Assembly: GCA_905203305.1 (NCBI GenBank)
Contig: CAJKVH010000002.1
Location: 1-64,000, forward strand
DNA from: an uncultured Eubacteriales bacterium
Lineage (GTDB): Bacteria; Bacillota; Clostridia; TANB77; CAG-508
DNA length: 64,000 nt
Reading direction: 5' to 3'
This document shows positions 16,768 through 26,087 of the stretch, piece after piece. The first letter of the stretch is position 1; every line of letters starts with the position of its first letter. The notes beneath the pieces were generated by a model, which did no database searches, was not told the origin of the DNA, and saw only the letters and a program-made list of their open reading frames with translations. The position numbers were made by a program, and so were the translations under genes.

Positions 16768-17214
16768 ATGAGGAACAAACAAAAAATGACACTGGAACAG
16801 ATGGATCACTTCCTCCGTCACGTGCAAATGCACGCAGAGGAGCTTCGAGCAGGAGATTTCTATAAAGATTTTTCCTACCTTGAAAAGCTTCGGGAGGCTC
16901 AGCGATTAGCTTTGGAGGTATCACATGATTTAATTCATGTAATGAGAACTAAAAAATTTGAAGGCTACGAAAATGCAGATTTCTGCTTTGATGTAGCTCT
17001 CCCTGCAGATCTCAATGCACACCAATTCAGAACATTTGATGCAGCGTCTTTCAAAGTAGGATGTAAGGTGAAAACTATCATCGATCTTTGCATGGTAGAA
17101 GAGAAAAACATCATTCTTACAAAAGAAGATGCCGAAGATCAAATGAACACATTTGGAGCAGCAATTCAAGATGTAGGCGTAATGATAAAACTTCTTGAAG
17201 AATACTTCGGCTAA
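16768..17214 (+). CDS. Unknown protein of foreign codon use
   Basis: 148 residues that I do not recognise: helix-rich, acidic C-terminal half, three or four long amphipathic helices (LEQMDHFLRHVQMHAEELRA, LEKLREAQRLALEVSHDL, IQDVGVMIKLLEEYF). The start is fixed by ACAGGAGG eight bases upstream of 16768; an in-frame ATG further up lies inside the promoter. It is the only plus-strand gene between two minus-strand operons, with its own promoter and terminator. Base composition and codon use (GAG, CTT, CGT, and an in-frame CGG at 16891) differ sharply from neighbours, as for the genes at 4357 and 7953. Probably acquired by transfer. Confidence 0.75.
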   Translation: MRNKQKMTLEQMDHFLRHVQMHAEELRAGDFYKDFSYLEKLREAQRLALEVSHDLIHVMRTKKFEGYENADFCFDVALPADLNAHQFRTFDAASFKVGCKVKTIIDLCMVEEKNIILTKEDAEDQMNTFGAAIQDVGVMIKLLEEYFG

Positions 17215-17222
17215 TCAAAACT

Positions 17223-17262
17223 ATCCCCCATACAGCACTTTTTGCTATATGGGGGATTTTCT
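17223..17262 (+). terminator. Intrinsic terminator of the foreign-like gene
   Basis: ATCCCCCATA pairs with TATGGGGGAT (17248-17257), followed by TTTTCT. It reaches the truB stop on the other strand. Confidence 0.85.
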
Positions 17263-18130
17263 ATTCTATAACAACTATATCTCTTTTTATTTTTTTATCC
17301 TTTACAACACCAATCCCAACAAACTCTTTATTATTATAAACTTTATATATGCCATCTTCTAAACCTACAAAAACTTTTACACCATTTAGAAATTTAATCA
17401 TTTTTTCTTCGTTTAAATTTATTGATTTTTTATTTTTAAAAAATTCTTCAATAGAAATAAATTTTAGATTGCTTAAATCTTTTATATTTTCAACATCTAA
17501 AATTTTAATTGCTTGATTTATTTCAAACTCTCCTACTCTAGTTCTATTAAGGTCTTTCATAAAACCAACTGTTTCCAGTTTTTTAGCTATGTCTTCACAT
17601 AAACTTCTAATATATGTCCCCTTTGAACACCATACTTTATATACAATTTCTTTTGTATCTTTTGATACTTCAATTAATTCTATATTATAAATTTCAATCT
17701 CTCTTGGTTTTACTTCTATTTGCTTTCCTTTTCTTGCATATTCATAAAGTTTTTTTCCATTTACCTTTATTGCAGAATACATTGGCGGAATTTGGCTTTG
17801 TTTTCCTTTAAATTCTTCAAGGATTTTTTTTATATAATCCTCTTCTAAATATTTTTCATTTATTGGCTTTTCTTCTATTACCTCTCCTTCGCCATCTCCT
17901 GTTGAAGTTTTTTGACCAAGTTTTATTGTTGCAATATATTCTTTATCATGATTTATTAAGTATTTTGAAAGGCTTGTTCCCTTTCCGACCAAAATTGGCA
18001 AAACTCCTGTAGCTTGAGGATCTAAAGTTCCTGTATGTCCAACTTTTTTCTTAAATATTCCTTTTAATTTTTGTACTATGTCATTTGATGTCCAATCTTT
18101 TTCTTTATTTATTATAATAATACCATCCAT
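17261..18130 (-). CDS. truB: tRNA pseudouridine-55 synthase
   Basis: Converts U55 to pseudouridine in the T-loop of tRNAs. About 289 residues from MDGIIIINKEKDWTS. The catalytic Asp is in GTLDPQATGVLPI; YSAIKVNGKKLYEYARKG and the CSKGTYIRSL motif are present, with a C-terminal PUA-like tail (VKVFVGLEDGIYKVYNN). I chose the ATG at 18130 because AAAGAGG lies nine bases upstream; an ATG 21 bases further up has no such site. It is the last gene of the rimP-nusA-infB operon. Confidence 0.95.
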   Translation of the reverse strand: MDGIIIINKEKDWTSNDIVQKLKGIFKKKVGHTGTLDPQATGVLPILVGKGTSLSKYLINHDKEYIATIKLGQKTSTGDGEGEVIEEKPINEKYLEEDYIKKILEEFKGKQSQIPPMYSAIKVNGKKLYEYARKGKQIEVKPREIEIYNIELIEVSKDTKEIVYKVWCSKGTYIRSLCEDIAKKLETVGFMKDLNRTRVGEFEINQAIKILDVENIKDLSNLKFISIEEFFKNKKSINLNEEKMIKFLNGVKVFVGLEDGIYKVYNNKEFVGIGVVKDKKIKRDIVVIE

Positions 18131-18147
18131 TAATAAAAACCTCTTTT

Positions 18148-18190
18148 TCAAAAATTAAAGACGGTCTTTATTTATTTTAACCGCCTTTAT
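18148..18190 (-). terminator. Weak hairpin between nrnA and truB
   Basis: AAAGGCGGTT pairs imperfectly with AGACCGTCTTT on the minus strand, followed by AATTTTT. Likely a partial terminator or processing site inside the operon. Confidence 0.45.
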
Positions 18191-18194
18191 TCTT

Positions 18195-19145
18195 TTATTT
18201 TAATTGTTTTCTTACCTCTTTTAGAACTTTTTCTTTAATTTGCTCAACTGTTCCTTTTCCATATGCCCCGGCAGCTCTTATATGTCCGCCTCCTCCAAGC
18301 ATTATTGCAACATTTGCTACATTTACATATTCTAAAGAACGTAAAGATATTTTATAGCCTTTTTCTTTAACTCCATGTAAAAATATTGATACTTCAACAT
18401 TTTCTATATTTTTACCAATTTCAACTATTCCTTCATGGTCTCCAGAAACGGCATTAACTTCTTCTTGGTCCTCATCTGTTATGTATGTAAATGCTATTTT
18501 TCCATCATCAAAAAATTCCATTCTATCCATTGCTCTTTTAGTTAACTCAAAATTTGCTTTATTTTTTGTATGTAATGTTTTTCTAAAAATTTCTGATATG
18601 TTAACACCAAGTGGTAAAATATCTGCTGCAAATTCAAATGTTTCAGTCGTAGCTCCATGTACAAAACCACCTGTATCTGTTATTATTCCTGTCATTATAC
18701 ATGTTGCCATATCTTTTGTTATTTTCATTCCAAAATAATTAAACATTCCTATTAGTACTTGACAACATGCTGGTGCAACTGGATTTACAAAATTTATATC
18801 CCCATACATAATGTTACTACTATGGTGGTCTATTACAATTTTTGTCTTAGCTTTTTCAAAATATTTTGTATATCCTTTTAATATTTTGCTGTCTGCACAG
18901 TCCAAGGAAATTGCTAAATCATATTTTTCTACATCTGAATCTTTTTTTAATTTGTCAATTTCAGGTAAAAATGCAAATGATTTAGAATATTCTGGTATTA
19001 TAACATCTACATCTTTTCCCATGTTTTCCAAAGCAAATCCAACAGAAAGCGAACTTCCTATTGCATCTCCATCTGGTCCTTCATGTGTTAGTACTACAAT
19101 TTTTTCTGCTTTTTTTATTTCTTCTAATATTGTATCTAATGTCAT
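18195..19145 (-). CDS. nrnA: DHH-family bifunctional oligoribonuclease / pAp phosphatase
   Basis: Degrades short RNA oligomers (nanoRNA) and removes the 3' phosphate of pAp. 316 residues. DHH domain motifs are visible: HEGPDGDAIGSSL, SLDCADS, and DHHSSN near residues 110-115. The DHHA1 C-terminal domain has GGGGHIRAAGA. Length is typical. It lies between rbfA and truB, its usual place in Bacillota. The intergenic region upstream carries two interlocked long inverted repeats. Confidence 0.95.
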   Translation of the reverse strand: MTLDTILEEIKKAEKIVVLTHEGPDGDAIGSSLSVGFALENMGKDVDVIIPEYSKSFAFLPEIDKLKKDSDVEKYDLAISLDCADSKILKGYTKYFEKAKTKIVIDHHSSNIMYGDINFVNPVAPACCQVLIGMFNYFGMKITKDMATCIMTGIITDTGGFVHGATTETFEFAADILPLGVNISEIFRKTLHTKNKANFELTKRAMDRMEFFDDGKIAFTYITDEDQEEVNAVSGDHEGIVEIGKNIENVEVSIFLHGVKEKGYKISLRSLEYVNVANVAIMLGGGGHIRAAGAYGKGTVEQIKEKVLKEVRKQLK

Positions 19146-19167
19146 TTTTCTTCCTTTCCAATTTTAG

Positions 19168-19223
19168 GACTTAAGTTTGTTAGACATTTCCCGAAACTTA
19201 AGTCGCTAAGCGGAAATGTCTAA
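19168..19223 (-). promoter_or_regulatory. Two interlocked, mutually exclusive hairpins between rbfA and nrnA
   Basis: Arm A (GACTTAAGTTT, 19168-19178) is complementary to A' (19194-19204). Arm B (TTAGACATTTCC, 19180-19191) is complementary to B' (19212-19223). The order A-B-A'-B' means the two 11-12 bp stems cannot both form as simple hairpins. They must alternate or make a pseudoknot. This is an attenuator-like design, but the signal is unknown. Confidence 0.7.
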
Positions 19224-19229
19224 AATAAA

Positions 19230-19592
19230 TTATTTATCTTCAGGCATAATTTCTTTTAATATGCTTTCTATTCTTGAGCCATATTCCATAGTTTCATCTA
19301 ATTCGAATATAAGCTCTGGTGTTTTCCTTAAGTTTATTCTTCTTGCTATTTCAGATCTTATATATCCTGATGCTTTTTTTATACCTTCTAATGTATTTTT
19401 TTTACTTTTACAATTTAATAAGCTTATATATACTCTTGCTGTACTAAAATCCGGTGCTGTTTTTACCTTTGTAACACTTATTAAGCCTGTTATATTTTGA
19501 TTTCTTAAATCTTGGTCTATTATAACACTAATTTCTTTTCTTAATGTTTCATTTACCTTATCCATTCTATTTGTTGATTTTCTTTGTGGCAT
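19230..19592 (-). CDS. rbfA: Ribosome-binding factor A
   Basis: A 120-residue KH-like factor for late 30S maturation and 16S 5' end processing. The opening RMDKVNETLRKEISVII, the VTKVKTAPDFSTARVYIS strand and the IARRINLRKTPELIFELDETMEYGSRI ending are diagnostic. It sits 19 bases after the infB stop in the usual order. Confidence 0.96.
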   Translation of the reverse strand: MPQRKSTNRMDKVNETLRKEISVIIDQDLRNQNITGLISVTKVKTAPDFSTARVYISLLNCKSKKNTLEGIKKASGYIRSEIARRINLRKTPELIFELDETMEYGSRIESILKEIMPEDK

Positions 19593-19611
19593 AACAGCCT
19601 CCCTTCAATTT

Positions 19612-22593
19612 TTATCTTTTTATTTCTTTCATGATGTATGCTTCTAAGATATCTCCTTCTTTAATATCATTATATTTTTCTAATTGGATACCACATTCAA
19701 AGTCTTTTGCAACTTCTTTTGCATCATCTTTGAAACGTTTTAGGGATATTAATTTTCCATCATGTATAACTACGTCATCACGTATAACCCTTACTCCTGC
19801 ATTTCTTGCAATTTTTCCTGAAAGTACCATAGCTCCACCAATTGTTCCAACATTTGATATTTTGAATATTTGTCTTATTTCTGCTGTTCCTATTACTTCT
19901 TCTTCGTATTTTGGATCTAGCATTCCTTTCATTGCTGCTTCAACATCGTCTATTGCTTGGTAAATTACAGAATATTGTTTTATTTGAACTTCATCTTTTT
20001 CTGCTTCATTTTTAGCTGTTGCTACTGGTCTTACATTAAATGCTATTATAATTGCATTTGAAACTTTTGCAAGTGTAACATCTGATTCTGTAACAGCTCC
20101 TGCTGCTGCGTGAATTACTTTTACTCTTACTTCTTCGTTTGTTAGTTTTTCAAGAGATTGTTTTAATGCTTCTACTGAACCTTGAACATCTGCTTTTACT
20201 ATTAAGTTTAATTGTTTTAATTTTCCTTCTTCCATTTGTCCAAATAAATTATCTAATGTTACAGCAGATACTTGATTTATTGATTTTTCTCTTGCTTGAC
20301 GTTTTCTTCTTTCTATTAAGTGTTTAGCCATTTTTTCATCTTTTACTTCATAGAATATATCTCCTGCTTGAGGCACTTCTGTAAGTCCCATAATTTCTAC
20401 TGGTGTTGATGGTCCTGCAGATTTTACTTTTTTACCTTTGTCATTTACCATTGAACGTATTCTACCAATTGATGTTCCAACAACTACAGTATCTCCAACA
20501 TCAAGTTTTCCTCTTTGTACTAATACTGATGCTATTGCACCTTTGTTTTTATCAAGTCTTGCCTCAATTACAGCACCTTTAGCTTGTTTTGTTGGATTTG
20601 CTTTTAGTTCTAATACATCTGCTTCTAATAATACCATTTCTAGTAATTGATCAATATTTAAATTCTTTTTAGCAGATATTTCAACATAAATTGTATCTCC
20701 ACCCCATTCTTCTGGAACTAATTCATATTGCATTAATTCTTCTTTTACTTTTTGAGGGTTGGCATCTGGTAAATCAATTTTGTTTATCGCAACTATTATT
20801 GGAATTCCTGCTGATTTTGCATGGTTTATAGCTTCAACTGTTTGTGGCATAACACCATCATTTGCTGCAACAACTAATATTGCAATATCTGTTATTTGAG
20901 CTCCTCTTGCTCTCATTTGAGTAAATGCTTCGTGTCCTGGTGTATCTAAGAATGTAATATCTCTATCATTTACTTTTACTTGGTATGCACCAATTGCTTG
21001 TGTAATTCCTCCAGCTTCTCCACCTATTACGTTTGTTTTTCTAATTACATCTAGAAGTGATGTTTTTCCATGGTCAACGTGTCCCATAACTACTACTACT
21101 GGTGGACGTTCTACTAATTCGTTTGCTTTGTCTTCAGATTCATCAAATAATATATCTTCTTCTTTAACTTCTTGTTTTTTATTTGCTGTTACTCCAAATT
21201 CAGATGCAACTAAAAATGCTGTATCAAAATCTAAGTTATTATTTAATGTTGCCATTATTCCTAAAGACATAAGTTTCATTATAACTTCACTTGATGTTTT
21301 CTTAAGCTCTAGAGCTAAATCTTTTACACTTATTGATTCTGGTATTGTAATTTCTGTAAGTTTGAAGATTTTTTGTTTTGTTCTCTCTTCACCATTTTTG
21401 TTGTTTTTCTTTTTACCTTTTCTTCCTCTTTGTGTTGTTAAATCATAGTAATCTAACATACTATCTTCTTGATCTTCAAACATATTTGATAAGTTGTTTC
21501 TTTGTTTTAAGTTGTTTAATTTCTTTTCATTTATAGAATAGTCTTCTTGATTTCTTCTTGATTTCTTTTTATTACTTCTGTTTTCATCATATCTATTATT
21601 ATTTTTTTGTTTATCCATATTTCTGCTATATTCTCTAGCACTTTTTTCTTCGATATTTGTTTCAACAGTAATAATATTTTTTATATTTTTCTCAATACCT
21701 CTTTCATCTAATGGACGTCTATTATTGTTGTTTCCAAATCTATTTCCATTGTTGTTATTGTAGTTATTATTATAACCATTTCTATTGTTTTGATTATTGT
21801 TTCTAAAATTATTTTGACCATTATTATTTCTATTATCTCTGTTATCTCTTTGCCAATTTCTGTCTCCATTGTTACCAAATCTATTACCATTATCTCTTCT
21901 TTGGAAATTGTTTTGAGAGTCATTATTTCTATTATTTTGTCTATATCCATCTCTTCTATTATTTTGATAGTTATTTCTATCGTTGTTCCTATTATTTCTT
22001 TGTTGATAGTTTCCTCTATCATTGCTATTATTTACAGATTGGCTTTTTCTTTCTTGATAATCATTATTTCTATTCATATTTGTATTTTGATTTTTTGTAT
22101 GTACCACATTTTCTTGTTCTTTTTGTTCTACTTTTTTCTCTTCTACTTTCATTGCTTCTTTTTTCTCAACATCCTCTTGCTTTTTATTTTCTTCTTTATT
22201 TAGTCCAAATAGTTCACTTACAGTCATAGGCTTTGTTGGCTTATTTCTATAAACTATATTATAGTCTTTTTTCTGATTTCTTTGAACAAATGGATTTTTA
22301 TTTTCACGAGGTTTATTTTCTGGTTTCTTTTCTTTATTTTCTTCTTCAATAATCACTTCTCTTCTAATTATTACTGGATTATCTTTCTTTTGTGAACTTT
22401 CTTTTTTAGGTTTCTTTTCCTCTTTTTTTGTTACATCACTATTGTTTCTTTGATATTTTGCTTTTAAGTTTTTAACATCTTCGTCTGAGATAACACTTAA
22501 ATGGCTTTTTATTTCAATTCCTATTTTTTTTGCTTGTTCTAGTAATTCTTTACTAGATACATCCATTTCTTTGGCTAATTCATATAATTTCAT
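19612..22593 (-). CDS. infB: Translation initiation factor IF-2
   Basis: GTPase that places fMet-tRNA on the 30S subunit and promotes subunit joining. About 993 residues, with an N-terminal IF2N domain (MKLYELAKEMDVSSKELLEQ), a very long Asn/Arg-rich low-complexity linker (about residues 150-330), and a second IF2N (IPESISVKDLALELKKT). The G domain has GHVDHGKT, DTPGHEAF and NKIDLP. Domains II-IV follow. I place the start at the ATG at 22593, right after the ylxR stop. A TTG at 22602 or an ATG at 22617 inside ylxR are alternatives. The Asn-rich linker is unusually long and probably disordered. Confidence 0.95.
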   Translation of the reverse strand: MKLYELAKEMDVSSKELLEQAKKIGIEIKSHLSVISDEDVKNLKAKYQRNNSDVTKKEEKKPKKESSQKKDNPVIIRREVIIEEENKEKKPENKPRENKNPFVQRNQKKDYNIVYRNKPTKPMTVSELFGLNKEENKKQEDVEKKEAMKVEEKKVEQKEQENVVHTKNQNTNMNRNNDYQERKSQSVNNSNDRGNYQQRNNRNNDRNNYQNNRRDGYRQNNRNNDSQNNFQRRDNGNRFGNNGDRNWQRDNRDNRNNNGQNNFRNNNQNNRNGYNNNYNNNNGNRFGNNNNRRPLDERGIEKNIKNIITVETNIEEKSAREYSRNMDKQKNNNRYDENRSNKKKSRRNQEDYSINEKKLNNLKQRNNLSNMFEDQEDSMLDYYDLTTQRGRKGKKKNNKNGEERTKQKIFKLTEITIPESISVKDLALELKKTSSEVIMKLMSLGIMATLNNNLDFDTAFLVASEFGVTANKKQEVKEEDILFDESEDKANELVERPPVVVVMGHVDHGKTSLLDVIRKTNVIGGEAGGITQAIGAYQVKVNDRDITFLDTPGHEAFTQMRARGAQITDIAILVVAANDGVMPQTVEAINHAKSAGIPIIVAINKIDLPDANPQKVKEELMQYELVPEEWGGDTIYVEISAKKNLNIDQLLEMVLLEADVLELKANPTKQAKGAVIEARLDKNKGAIASVLVQRGKLDVGDTVVVGTSIGRIRSMVNDKGKKVKSAGPSTPVEIMGLTEVPQAGDIFYEVKDEKMAKHLIERRKRQAREKSINQVSAVTLDNLFGQMEEGKLKQLNLIVKADVQGSVEALKQSLEKLTNEEVRVKVIHAAAGAVTESDVTLAKVSNAIIIAFNVRPVATAKNEAEKDEVQIKQYSVIYQAIDDVEAAMKGMLDPKYEEEVIGTAEIRQIFKISNVGTIGGAMVLSGKIARNAGVRVIRDDVVIHDGKLISLKRFKDDAKEVAKDFECGIQLEKYNDIKEGDILEAYIMKEIKR

Positions 22594-22594
22594 T

Positions 22595-22867
22595 TTACCC
22601 AATAATCTCACCCCCATTGATAAATTCTTTTAAACTCTCATATATCTTTTCGTCAATTTCCATTTCAAATGCTCTTGACATTTTTTTGTTTTTTATAGCT
22701 TTGTTTAGACATTCTTCTGTTTTGCAAATGTAAACTCCTCTTCCTTCTTTTTTTCCTGTTAAGTCTACACTTATTACTCCATCTTTATTTTTTACGACTC
22801 TTATTAAGTCTTTTTTGTCTTTTTTGCTATTGCAACCTATACAAGTTCTTTGTGGTATTTTTTTCAA
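22595..22867 (-). CDS. ylxR: YlxR family RNA-binding protein
   Basis: 90 residues. The family signature RTCIGCNSKKDKKDLIR near the start and the GRGVYICKTEECLNKAIKNK core are visible. YlxR folds as a small RNA-binding protein and has been reported to affect RNase P in related bacteria. It sits in its conserved place between nusA and infB and nearly abuts infB (one base after its stop). Confidence 0.95.
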   Translation of the reverse strand: MKKIPQRTCIGCNSKKDKKDLIRVVKNKDGVISVDLTGKKEGRGVYICKTEECLNKAIKNKKMSRAFEMEIDEKIYESLKEFINGGEIIG

Positions 22868-22921
22868 ATTAAATCTTCTCCTTTTTAATTGCTCTTTTGA
22901 TTTTATTAAACTTTTTGTTTT

Positions 22922-24049
22922 CTATTCTTCACTTTCGTTTTCAGTTTCATCTAATTCACTTTTTTCTGCTTGTTCTTCATTTGCTTTTTCTTCAAGCATT
23001 TGTCTAAATTGACTTTCTGATTTTATATCTATTTTCCAGTTTGTTAATTTTGCTGCAAGTCTTGCATTTTGTCCTGCTTTTCCTATTGCTAGAGATAGTT
23101 GGTCATCTGGAACTATTACTTGTGCAAATTTTTCTTCTTCTTTACTATCTACTGCCATTATTTTTGCAGGTAATAATGCTGCTGCTATATAAATTGATAT
23201 ATCTGGATTCCATTCTATAACATCTATTTTTTCTCCATGTAATTCATTTATTACATTTTGAATACGGATTCCACGTTGTCCAACACATGAACCAACTGGA
23301 TCAATATTAGGATCTTGTGAATATACTGCAACTTTACTTCTTTTTCCCGGATCACGTGAAACGCTTTTTATTTCTATTAATCCTTCATATATTTCTGGTA
23401 TTTCAAATTCTAATAATTTTCTTACAAAATCAGGATGACTTCTTGAAACTATTACTTGTGGTGCTCCTTTTTCTCCTTTTTCTACATCTACAACATAAGC
23501 TTTTATTTTGTCATTTACATTATAGTGTTCTGTTGGTATTTGTTCTTTTAAAGGCATAACTCCTTCAAGTTTTCCAAGATCCATTACAACAATTCCTTTT
23601 TCAGATTTTTGAATTGGACCTGAAACTATTTCTCCTTTTTTGTCGCTATATTCTGTATAAATAATTTCTCTTTCTGCTTCTCTTATTTTTTGAACTATAA
23701 CTTGCTTAGCTGTTTGAGCAGCAATTCTTCCGAAATTTTTTGGAACTATTTCAACTTCAACATTGTCTCCTATTTGTATTGATTTGTTTATTTTTTTAGC
23801 TTCGTCTAAACTTATTTCTTGTACTGGATCATTTGCTCTTTCTACAACTTCTTTTATTGAATATACATATGTTGCACCTGTTTGTTTATCCATTACAACT
23901 TTTACGTTTTCTAGTGCATCAAAATTTCTTTTATATGCTGTTACTAATGCTGATTCTATTGATTCTAATAAATATTCTTTTTTTATTCCTTTTTCTTTTT
24001 CTAATTCTTCTAGTGCAAGTATTAATTCTTTATTATCTATTGCTTTCAT
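22922..24049 (-). CDS. nusA: Transcription termination/antitermination factor NusA
   Basis: Binds RNA polymerase and nascent RNA to control pausing and termination. 375 residues: N-terminal polymerase-binding domain (about 1-130), S1 domain (about 135-200, GEIVSGPIQKSEKGIVVMDLG), then two KH domains (DPNIDPVGSCVGQRGIRIQNV and LAIGKAGQNARLAAKLT). A short acidic tail (ELDETENESEE) replaces the longer C-terminal repeats of proteobacteria, as usual in Bacillota. Upstream of it lies one family A repeat. Confidence 0.97.
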   Translation of the reverse strand: MKAIDNKELILALEELEKEKGIKKEYLLESIESALVTAYKRNFDALENVKVVMDKQTGATYVYSIKEVVERANDPVQEISLDEAKKINKSIQIGDNVEVEIVPKNFGRIAAQTAKQVIVQKIREAEREIIYTEYSDKKGEIVSGPIQKSEKGIVVMDLGKLEGVMPLKEQIPTEHYNVNDKIKAYVVDVEKGEKGAPQVIVSRSHPDFVRKLLEFEIPEIYEGLIEIKSVSRDPGKRSKVAVYSQDPNIDPVGSCVGQRGIRIQNVINELHGEKIDVIEWNPDISIYIAAALLPAKIMAVDSKEEEKFAQVIVPDDQLSLAIGKAGQNARLAAKLTNWKIDIKSESQFRQMLEEKANEEQAEKSELDETENESEE

Positions 24050-24078
24050 TTTTTATCTTCCTTTCTTTACTTCATTTT

Positions 24079-24109
24079 CCCATTTGGGGACGGAGTTTTT
24101 AGGGGAATT
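24079..24109 (-). repeat. One family A repeat copy between rimP and nusA
   Basis: A 31-bp unit with CCCATTTGGGGACGGAG and AGGGGAATT, differing at one or two bases from the units at 11229-11321. Confidence 0.85.
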
Positions 24110-24135
24110 TTTTGAGATTTTCCAGCCTACCCTCT

Positions 24136-24591
24136 TTAATCTTCATATACCGTTTTTACTTGTGATATTACTTTTCTATCTATCTTTACATTTTCTCCAA
24201 TATCAATATCTAAAGTATTTTCTGTTATATCTCCTAATATTCCTGTGTATTCTTTTTTTCCGTTTTCATCTTTTTTGAATAATTTGATATTTACTTTTTC
24301 TCCTTTAAATTTCTTTAACTGCCAGTCTTTTCTTAACAATCTTTCTATTCCTGGTGATGATATTTCTAAAAAGTATTGATCTTCTATTGGATTTGCTTCG
24401 TCTATTGTTTCTTTTATTTCGTTGTTTACTTTTTCACAGTCTTCTAATGATATTCCTTTTGGACTATCTATTACTATTCTTAGTATTTTATTTGGTCCTT
24501 CTTTTACAAATAATACATCATAAAGTTCATATCCAATTTTTTCTATTTTTTCTTTTACCAGTGTTTCAACCTTTTCTTCTATTTTTGCCAA
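24136..24591 (-). CDS. rimP: Ribosome maturation factor RimP
   Basis: A 151-residue protein needed for 30S assembly. ILRIVIDSPKGISLEDCEKVN, YFLEISSPGIERLLRKDWQLKKF and the C-terminal Sm-like strands (TGILGDITENTLDIDI) are diagnostic. It is the first gene of the rimP-nusA-ylxR-infB-rbfA-nrnA-truB operon. A GC-rich 9-10 bp hairpin (24615-24645) lies just upstream of its AGGAGG. Confidence 0.96.
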   Translation of the reverse strand: MAKIEEKVETLVKEKIEKIGYELYDVLFVKEGPNKILRIVIDSPKGISLEDCEKVNNEIKETIDEANPIEDQYFLEISSPGIERLLRKDWQLKKFKGEKVNIKLFKKDENGKKEYTGILGDITENTLDIDIGENVKIDRKVISQVKTVYED

Positions 24592-24611
24592 ATTTTACCT
24601 CCTAATTTACA

Positions 24612-24648
24612 AGAATTAAGAGCGAGATTTTTGCTCTCGCTCTTTCCT
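24612..24648. terminator. Hairpin between the pilin-like gene and rimP
   Basis: AAGAGCGAG pairs with CTCGCTCTT across a short loop. The minus-strand side lacks a clean T-run, so termination of the upstream gene is likely but not certain. Confidence 0.5.
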
Positions 24649-24740
24649 TTCTCTTTATGCTTTTTATATTGTACCTCATTTTTGGCTTAATTGCAAGTGT
24701 TTTTTGAGATTTTTCTTAATATATTTGTATATTTAGAACT

Positions 24741-26087
24741 TTATTCATATAAAATCCAAGGCGTATCCACCTTGCCGTTTCCCTGAACAATTTTTACATC
24801 TGGTTTTAACGAAACCACTACTCTCACATTGCCCTCTGTAGCCCATTCTTCATCATTTGAAAAAAATAGCTTTCCACTTCCTATCCCCTTATTTATTACT
24901 CCTCTAATTCTATACACAATTCTTCCTTCTTCTGTGCTTATACTTTTTGATGCCAACCAATACATTTCATTTGAAGTATTTTCAAACAATAGATTATATG
25001 CTGCAATGCTTGCTTGATCTTTCTTTCCGTTTATACTTGCTATATCATCTCCTTTATTTGTAAGGGATAATGTTTGTGGATAATAGCTATAATGAGTATT
25101 TTCTATTTCTATATATTCTTCATTTTCAAGTTGTTTTATATTTTCATTTTCTATATATTTAAATATATTATATTCGCTTATTGTATTTTCTATCGGAAAT
25201 TCTGTTCCCTGATAATATATTTTTCCATCTATTTTTTTGTATTTTACTGTGTTTCCACTCTTTATTACCGTTTCTTTACTCTTGTTATATTCATTATCAA
25301 CATATCCTGTAATTTTGTTTATTTCTTCCACTTTTATTGACTTAGCTTCTCGTGCATATTTTCCTTTTCCATATAAACTGCTTATTTTATTTAATTCATT
25401 TATAGCATTTGTATACCCAATTTTTCCTTTCATTATAAAACTTGACTGATTTTTTGGAATAATTACATTTGATGAAATTAATTGTAAACAACCAAATTCA
25501 TCTATACCTAACACTTGCCATTTCATATCTTTGTAATCCTGTAATGTAAATGTTTGATCACCATATCCGTTTTTATCTTTGGAAGATATATATTGTATTT
25601 TCTCTGCTTCATTTACATCTTCTGTACATTTATAATTTACATATTCTCCAATTGTTAGTTTATTTCCATTTTCATCATAAAATTCGTTATTTTCATCATT
25701 TTCTTTCCATCCATAAAAAATAGACATCTTTCCATTTTTATCAATTTTAAATTTTTTGTTTTTTATAAGAACTATCCAGCCCCAATCTTCATTTCCATCC
25801 ATCTGATAGTTTTCTTTGCCAATATTACTATTCAATGAGTTTCTTAAATTCAAATCATTTATTGTTCCTAAACCTTGTGTCAATGCATCCTCTGTAGCAA
25901 GTTTAATGCTTTCTTCTATATTAGCATCATCTATTTTTTCTTTTGCATCAACTGCTCTACTTAATATTCCATTCTGCCCTGCTAGCAAAGATATTGAAAT
26001 ACCTGCTAAAATTAATAACACAATAATTGTCACAACTAATGCAATTAAAGTTATACCTTTGTTTCTTCTCAATGTTCTTCTTAACAT
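24741..26087 (-). CDS. Pilin-like N-terminus surface protein
   Basis: 448 residues. The first 45 (RRNKGITLIALVVTIIVLLILAGISI, then QNGILSRA) are nearly identical in pattern to the N-terminus of the DGR target, a prepilin-type leader with a hydrophobic helix. The rest is extracellular-looking, rich in Asn, Lys and Tyr. Its C-terminal stretch (EMYWLASKS, VRVVVSLKPDV, WILYE) is common in surface proteins of gut clostridia with lectin-like folds. No repeat related to the DGR TR is present, so it is not a second target by sequence. It lies alone between murD-side genes and rimP. Ligand unknown. Confidence 0.75.
   Translation of the reverse strand: MLRRTLRRNKGITLIALVVTIIVLLILAGISISLLAGQNGILSRAVDAKEKIDDANIEESIKLATEDALTQGLGTINDLNLRNSLNSNIGKENYQMDGNEDWGWIVLIKNKKFKIDKNGKMSIFYGWKENDENNEFYDENGNKLTIGEYVNYKCTEDVNEAEKIQYISSKDKNGYGDQTFTLQDYKDMKWQVLGIDEFGCLQLISSNVIIPKNQSSFIMKGKIGYTNAINELNKISSLYGKGKYAREAKSIKVEEINKITGYVDNEYNKSKETVIKSGNTVKYKKIDGKIYYQGTEFPIENTISEYNIFKYIENENIKQLENEEYIEIENTHYSYYPQTLSLTNKGDDIASINGKKDQASIAAYNLLFENTSNEMYWLASKSISTEEGRIVYRIRGVINKGIGSGKLFFSNDEEWATEGNVRVVVSLKPDVKIVQGNGKVDTPWILYE

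Noticed and set aside
24741..26087. Second DGR target
   Set aside because: It shares the pilin-like N-terminus only. Its 3' end has no sequence related to the TR.
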